Shown: positions 6,934 to 10,713 of the stretch, piece after piece
How the letters are laid out: each line of letters opens with the position of its first letter
Numbering within the stretch: the stretch's first letter is position 1
DNA from: a bacterium
Lineage (GTDB): Bacteria > JAUVQV01 > DATDCY01
Direction: 5' to 3'
Length of the DNA stretch: 10,713 nt
Assembly (NCBI GenBank): GCA_036524115.1
Contig: DATDCY010000289.1
Location: forward strand, 1 to 10,713
Made by a program: the position numbers and the translations under genes
The notes under the pieces: generated by a model
Database searches by the model: none
Seen by the model: only the letters and a program-made list of their open reading frames with translations
Told to the model about the DNA's origin: nothing

Positions 6934-6962
6934 TTACTACCCTGCGTTCGCGATGCTGTCAA
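6934..6962 (-). promoter_or_regulatory. candidate promoter for the hybrid kinase
   Basis: On the minus strand a perfect TTGACA (6962-6957) stands 17 bp from TAGTAA (6939-6934). The -10 match is weak (3 of 6, but T1, A2 and A5 fit). Transcription would start close to or just inside the assigned GTG start, which implies a very short or absent leader. The alternative is read-through from rsmB, whose stop is 63 bp upstream. Confidence 0.35.
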
Positions 6963-6975
6963 ACGGAGGGTCGGT

Positions 6976-6990
6976 CGCCCCCCCGGGGCG
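6976..6990 (-). terminator. short GC hairpin after rsmB
   Basis: Six-base arms (6976-6981 and 6985-6990) with a 3-base loop start 4 bases beyond the rsmB stop codon on the minus strand. No T-run follows. It could weaken read-through into the kinase gene, but a short G/C-only stem of this kind can arise by chance in such GC-rich DNA. Confidence 0.22.
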
Positions 6991-6994
6991 CCGG

Positions 6995-8350
6995 TCAGTG
7001 CCTGCGCGTTGCCAGAGCCACGAAGGCGGCGCCGATGCCATGCCGGTGCGGCCAGGAACGCAGGAAGCCCTCGGGCGTCCGCAGTTCCGCCGCGTTGAGG
7101 ATGCCGCTCGCGCCCGGCCCGGCAGCCGCCATGTCGACGGCGGCGAAGTCCGCGTGCGCCGCGACGAAGCGCGCGATCACCTCCTCGCCCTCCTCCGGCT
7201 CGGTCGAGCAGGTGCTGTAGACGACGCGGCCGCCGGGGGGCAGCAGCGCCGCGGCGCGCTCGAGCAGCCGCAGCTGCGTCGCGGCGAGGCGTCGTGGGTC
7301 GGCGGCGCGCTTGGCCCACTTGACCTCGGGGTGGCGCGGGATGGTGCCGAGCGCGCTGCAGGGCGCGTCGAGGAGCACGGCGTCGAAGCGCTCGCCGGCG
7401 AGCGTCGCCTCGTCGAGCAGGTCGCCGCGCCGCGCCTCGATCCCGCGGGCGCCGAGGCGCGCCGCGTTCTCCCCGAGCAGCGCCAGCCTGCGCGCATCGC
7501 GGTCGAGCGCGACGATGGCAGCCGCGTTCCCGGCCAGCTCCGCGATCTGCGTCGTCTTGCCGCCGACTCCGGCGCAGGCGTCGAGGATGCGCTCGCCCGG
7601 CCGCGGCGCGAGCGCGAGGGCGGCGAGCTGCGAAGACTCGTCCTGCAGATAGAGTGCGCCGTCGCGAAAGAGCGCGGTCTCCGTCAGCGTCCCGGAGCCG
7701 CCGACGTGGAGGCAGGCCGGCGCGTAGCGCCCGGGCGTGGTGTCGAATCCTGCGGCGGCCAGCGCGTCGCGGGCGGCGTCCACCGGGGAGCGCAGCGGGT
7801 TGACACGCACGTGCGGCGGCGGGAACTCGTTCATCGCCTCGAGGAGCCGCCCCGTCTCGTCCTCGCCGAGGCGCGCGATCCAGCGGCGCACCAGCCACGG
7901 GGGGAAGGAGTGCAGCGCGGCCAGCCAGGCGGCGGCGTCCTCGAAGTCCTCGCGCCGCGGCGGGGCGAGGGACTCGGGGCCGGCGCGGCGGAGCAGCCAG
8001 TTGACGAAGCCGGCTGTTCGCGGCTCGAGCGCCCGCGCCAGCTCGACGCTCGCGGAGACTGCGGCGTACGCCGGGACGGAGGGGGTGAAGATGAGCTGGT
8101 AGACGCCGATCCGGGCGGCGGCGAGGGCAGGGCGCGAGATCCTCTCCGGCGGCTTGCCGGATGCCCCCTCGATGGCCCGGTCGACGCGCGACAGATGGCG
8201 GACGACGCCGTGGGCCAGCTCGGCGGCGAAGCGGGCGTCCCGCGGCTCGAGTCGCTCGCCCTGTCGGCCCGGTATGGGGAGCGGCCGTTCCCCGAGGAGC
8301 CCGGCGAGCGTCCGCGCGGCCGCGAGGCGCGAGGCAGTGCCTGACGACAT
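6995..8350 (-). CDS. rsmB: 16S rRNA cytosine-C5 methyltransferase, RsmB type
   Basis: A 451-residue protein that methylates C5 of a cytosine in 16S rRNA (position 967 in E. coli) using S-adenosylmethionine. The N-terminal part, about residues 1-140, is the alpha-helical NusB-like domain typical of RsmB. The methyltransferase domain has the cofactor motif DACAGVGGKTTQ (from D257), LLDAPCSALGTIPRHPEVKW with C331, and VYSTCSTEPEEGEE with the nucleophile C381. The 50-residue spacing of the two cysteines equals that of E. coli RsmB (C325/C375). I chose ATG 8350 because the conserved part begins there and the length then fits the family. The frame stays open a further 61 codons upstream into AT-rich DNA, but that extension resembles nothing and overlaps the groES promoter. 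No good ribosome binding site precedes 8350. The glycine-loop reads AGVGGKT instead of the common AAPGGKT, which should not harm cofactor binding. Confidence 0.92.
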   Translation of the reverse strand: MSSGTASRLAAARTLAGLLGERPLPIPGRQGERLEPRDARFAAELAHGVVRHLSRVDRAIEGASGKPPERISRPALAAARIGVYQLIFTPSVPAYAAVSASVELARALEPRTAGFVNWLLRRAGPESLAPPRREDFEDAAAWLAALHSFPPWLVRRWIARLGEDETGRLLEAMNEFPPPHVRVNPLRSPVDAARDALAAAGFDTTPGRYAPACLHVGGSGTLTETALFRDGALYLQDESSQLAALALAPRPGERILDACAGVGGKTTQIAELAGNAAAIVALDRDARRLALLGENAARLGARGIEARRGDLLDEATLAGERFDAVLLDAPCSALGTIPRHPEVKWAKRAADPRRLAATQLRLLERAAALLPPGGRVVYSTCSTEPEEGEEVIARFVAAHADFAAVDMAAAGPGASGILNAAELRTPEGFLRSWPHRHGIGAAFVALATRRH

Positions 8351-8385
8351 GCCGGCTAGATAGCATGATGTGCCGCAGGATTCAA

Positions 8386-8514
8386 GCCGAGATAAAAAAT
8401 TGAGAAAAAGTGAAAAATAGCGAGTATTATGTCGATAGGTGAAAACGTACTGCGAATATGGTTTTTCTGATGCGCCAATATGTGGTGATGATGTGACAAG
8501 ATATATTTTCTGTA
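8386..8514. other. AT-rich divergent intergenic stretch with three A-tracts
   Basis: Between rsmB and groES the base composition drops sharply from the very GC-rich surroundings. A-tracts at 8394-8399, 8405-8409 and 8413-8417 are spaced about 10 and 8 bases apart, close to one helical turn, which can bend DNA; read as the rsmB leader they are U-runs. A CATAAT (8431-8426, minus strand) could be an rsmB -10 box, but there is no matching -35 box. I see no gene or RNA here. The 35 bases from 8351 to 8385 next to rsmB also show nothing. Confidence 0.5.
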
Positions 8515-8543
8515 TTGATGGAATCGCTATCAACCCCTATATT
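8515..8543 (+). promoter_or_regulatory. groESL promoter
   Basis: TTGATG (8515-8520) and TATATT (8538-8543, 5 of 6 to consensus) are separated by exactly 17 bp. The predicted start near 8550 lies just ahead of the CIRCE operator, the usual order in HrcA-controlled groESL operons. No clear heat-shock sigma factor promoter was seen. Confidence 0.75.
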
Positions 8544-8552
8544 AGCGGCTCG

Positions 8553-8579
8553 TTAGCAGTCAAAGACGGGGAGTGCTAA
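8553..8579 (+). promoter_or_regulatory. CIRCE operator (HrcA binding site)
   Basis: TTAGCAGTC, a 9-base spacer and GAGTGCTAA match the CIRCE consensus TTAGCACTC-N9-GAGTGCTAA at 17 of 18 arm positions; only base 8559 (G for C) differs. HrcA represses from this site and releases it when free chaperonin becomes scarce. The site lies at the start of the transcript, 60 bases before groES, and can also fold as a hairpin in the leader. Confidence 0.93.
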
Positions 8580-8638
8580 GCCGGACTCCCCATGGGTCCA
8601 CCACGGTAACCACAAAGGTGCGAAAGGAGAACGACAAG

Positions 8639-10625
<1,987 letters not shown>

Positions 10626-10635
10626 ACCGACAACG

Positions 10636-10665
10636 GGTGGGGGCGGGCGCAGGTCCGTCCCCATC
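10636..10665 (+). terminator. hairpin after groEL, probable terminator
   Basis: As RNA, 10636-10646 and 10655-10665 pair over 11 positions (two G-U) around an 8-base loop, 10 bases after the groEL stop. No U-run follows, which is common in GC-rich genomes but lowers certainty. The remaining bases to 10713 hold no recognisable feature. Confidence 0.45.
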
Positions 10666-10713
10666 GGCTGTCGCGGCCGGCCACCACGGGCGGCCGATAC
10701 CGATACAGGGGCG

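Noticed and set aside
4161-8366. A 1401-codon open frame on the minus strand spanning both the kinase and rsmB
   Set aside because: It lies over two genes with complete catalytic motifs in other frames, and its product is Arg/Pro/Ala low complexity, typical of a shadow frame in GC-rich DNA.
8515-8532. TTGAT-N8 or N9-ATCAA as an FNR/CRP-type site
   Set aside because: FNR needs a 4-base spacer; the arms here are too far apart and overlap the -35 box, which already explains TTGAT.
8351-8533. A longer rsmB product starting at 8533
   Set aside because: The extra 61 residues have no family similarity, AT-rich codons unlike the gene, and overlap the groES promoter; ATG 8350 gives the family length.
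8573-8638. A GroES extension starting at 8573
   Set aside because: It begins inside the CIRCE operator, and the ATG at 8639 has a near-perfect ribosome binding site and gives the normal protein.

Overview
The window is very GC-rich with dense coding on both strands. It carries a near-consensus CIRCE operator in front of groESL. It also carries long PAS sensor proteins, one ending in a small four-cysteine module, and an outer-membrane c-type cytochrome fused to a barrel. This mix, and the GroES sequence, suggest a high-GC Gram-negative of the deltaproteobacterial/Desulfobacterota type or a neighbouring uncultured lineage. That placement is an inference and no marker here fixes it.

Left part (1-4197, plus strand): the end of an unidentified gene carries two copies of a 34-bp repeat that contains a perfect hairpin. 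It is followed by a secreted His/Met-rich, probably metal-binding periplasmic protein (237-785), then a strong GC hairpin and a candidate promoter (854-882). Next come a membrane sensor with CHASE and PAS domains and a Cys4 tail but no kinase or cyclase output (924-2648), and a Cyc2-like fused cytochrome-porin (2734-4197) with one CxxCH heme site and a methionine-rich MxxM segment. I read this part as a possible extracytoplasmic metal or electron-transfer locus. It is the most interesting part of the window.

Middle part (4198-8350, minus strand): a hybrid sensor histidine kinase with about seven membrane segments, two PAS domains, HisKA, ATPase and receiver domains (6931-4229) converges on the cytochrome-porin gene, with a hairpin between the two stops. 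Upstream of it on the same strand is an RsmB-type 16S rRNA cytosine-C5 methyltransferase (8350-6995). The kinase may be read through from rsmB or use its own candidate promoter (TTGACA, 17-bp spacer).

Right part (8351-10713): a 288-bp divergent intergenic region contains an AT-rich stretch with three A-tracts, then a good sigma70-type promoter and the CIRCE operator. These control groES and groEL, which are complete and conventional, and a GC hairpin follows groEL. The last 48 bases show no recognisable feature.

No tRNA, rRNA, CRISPR array, transposase or phage gene was seen.
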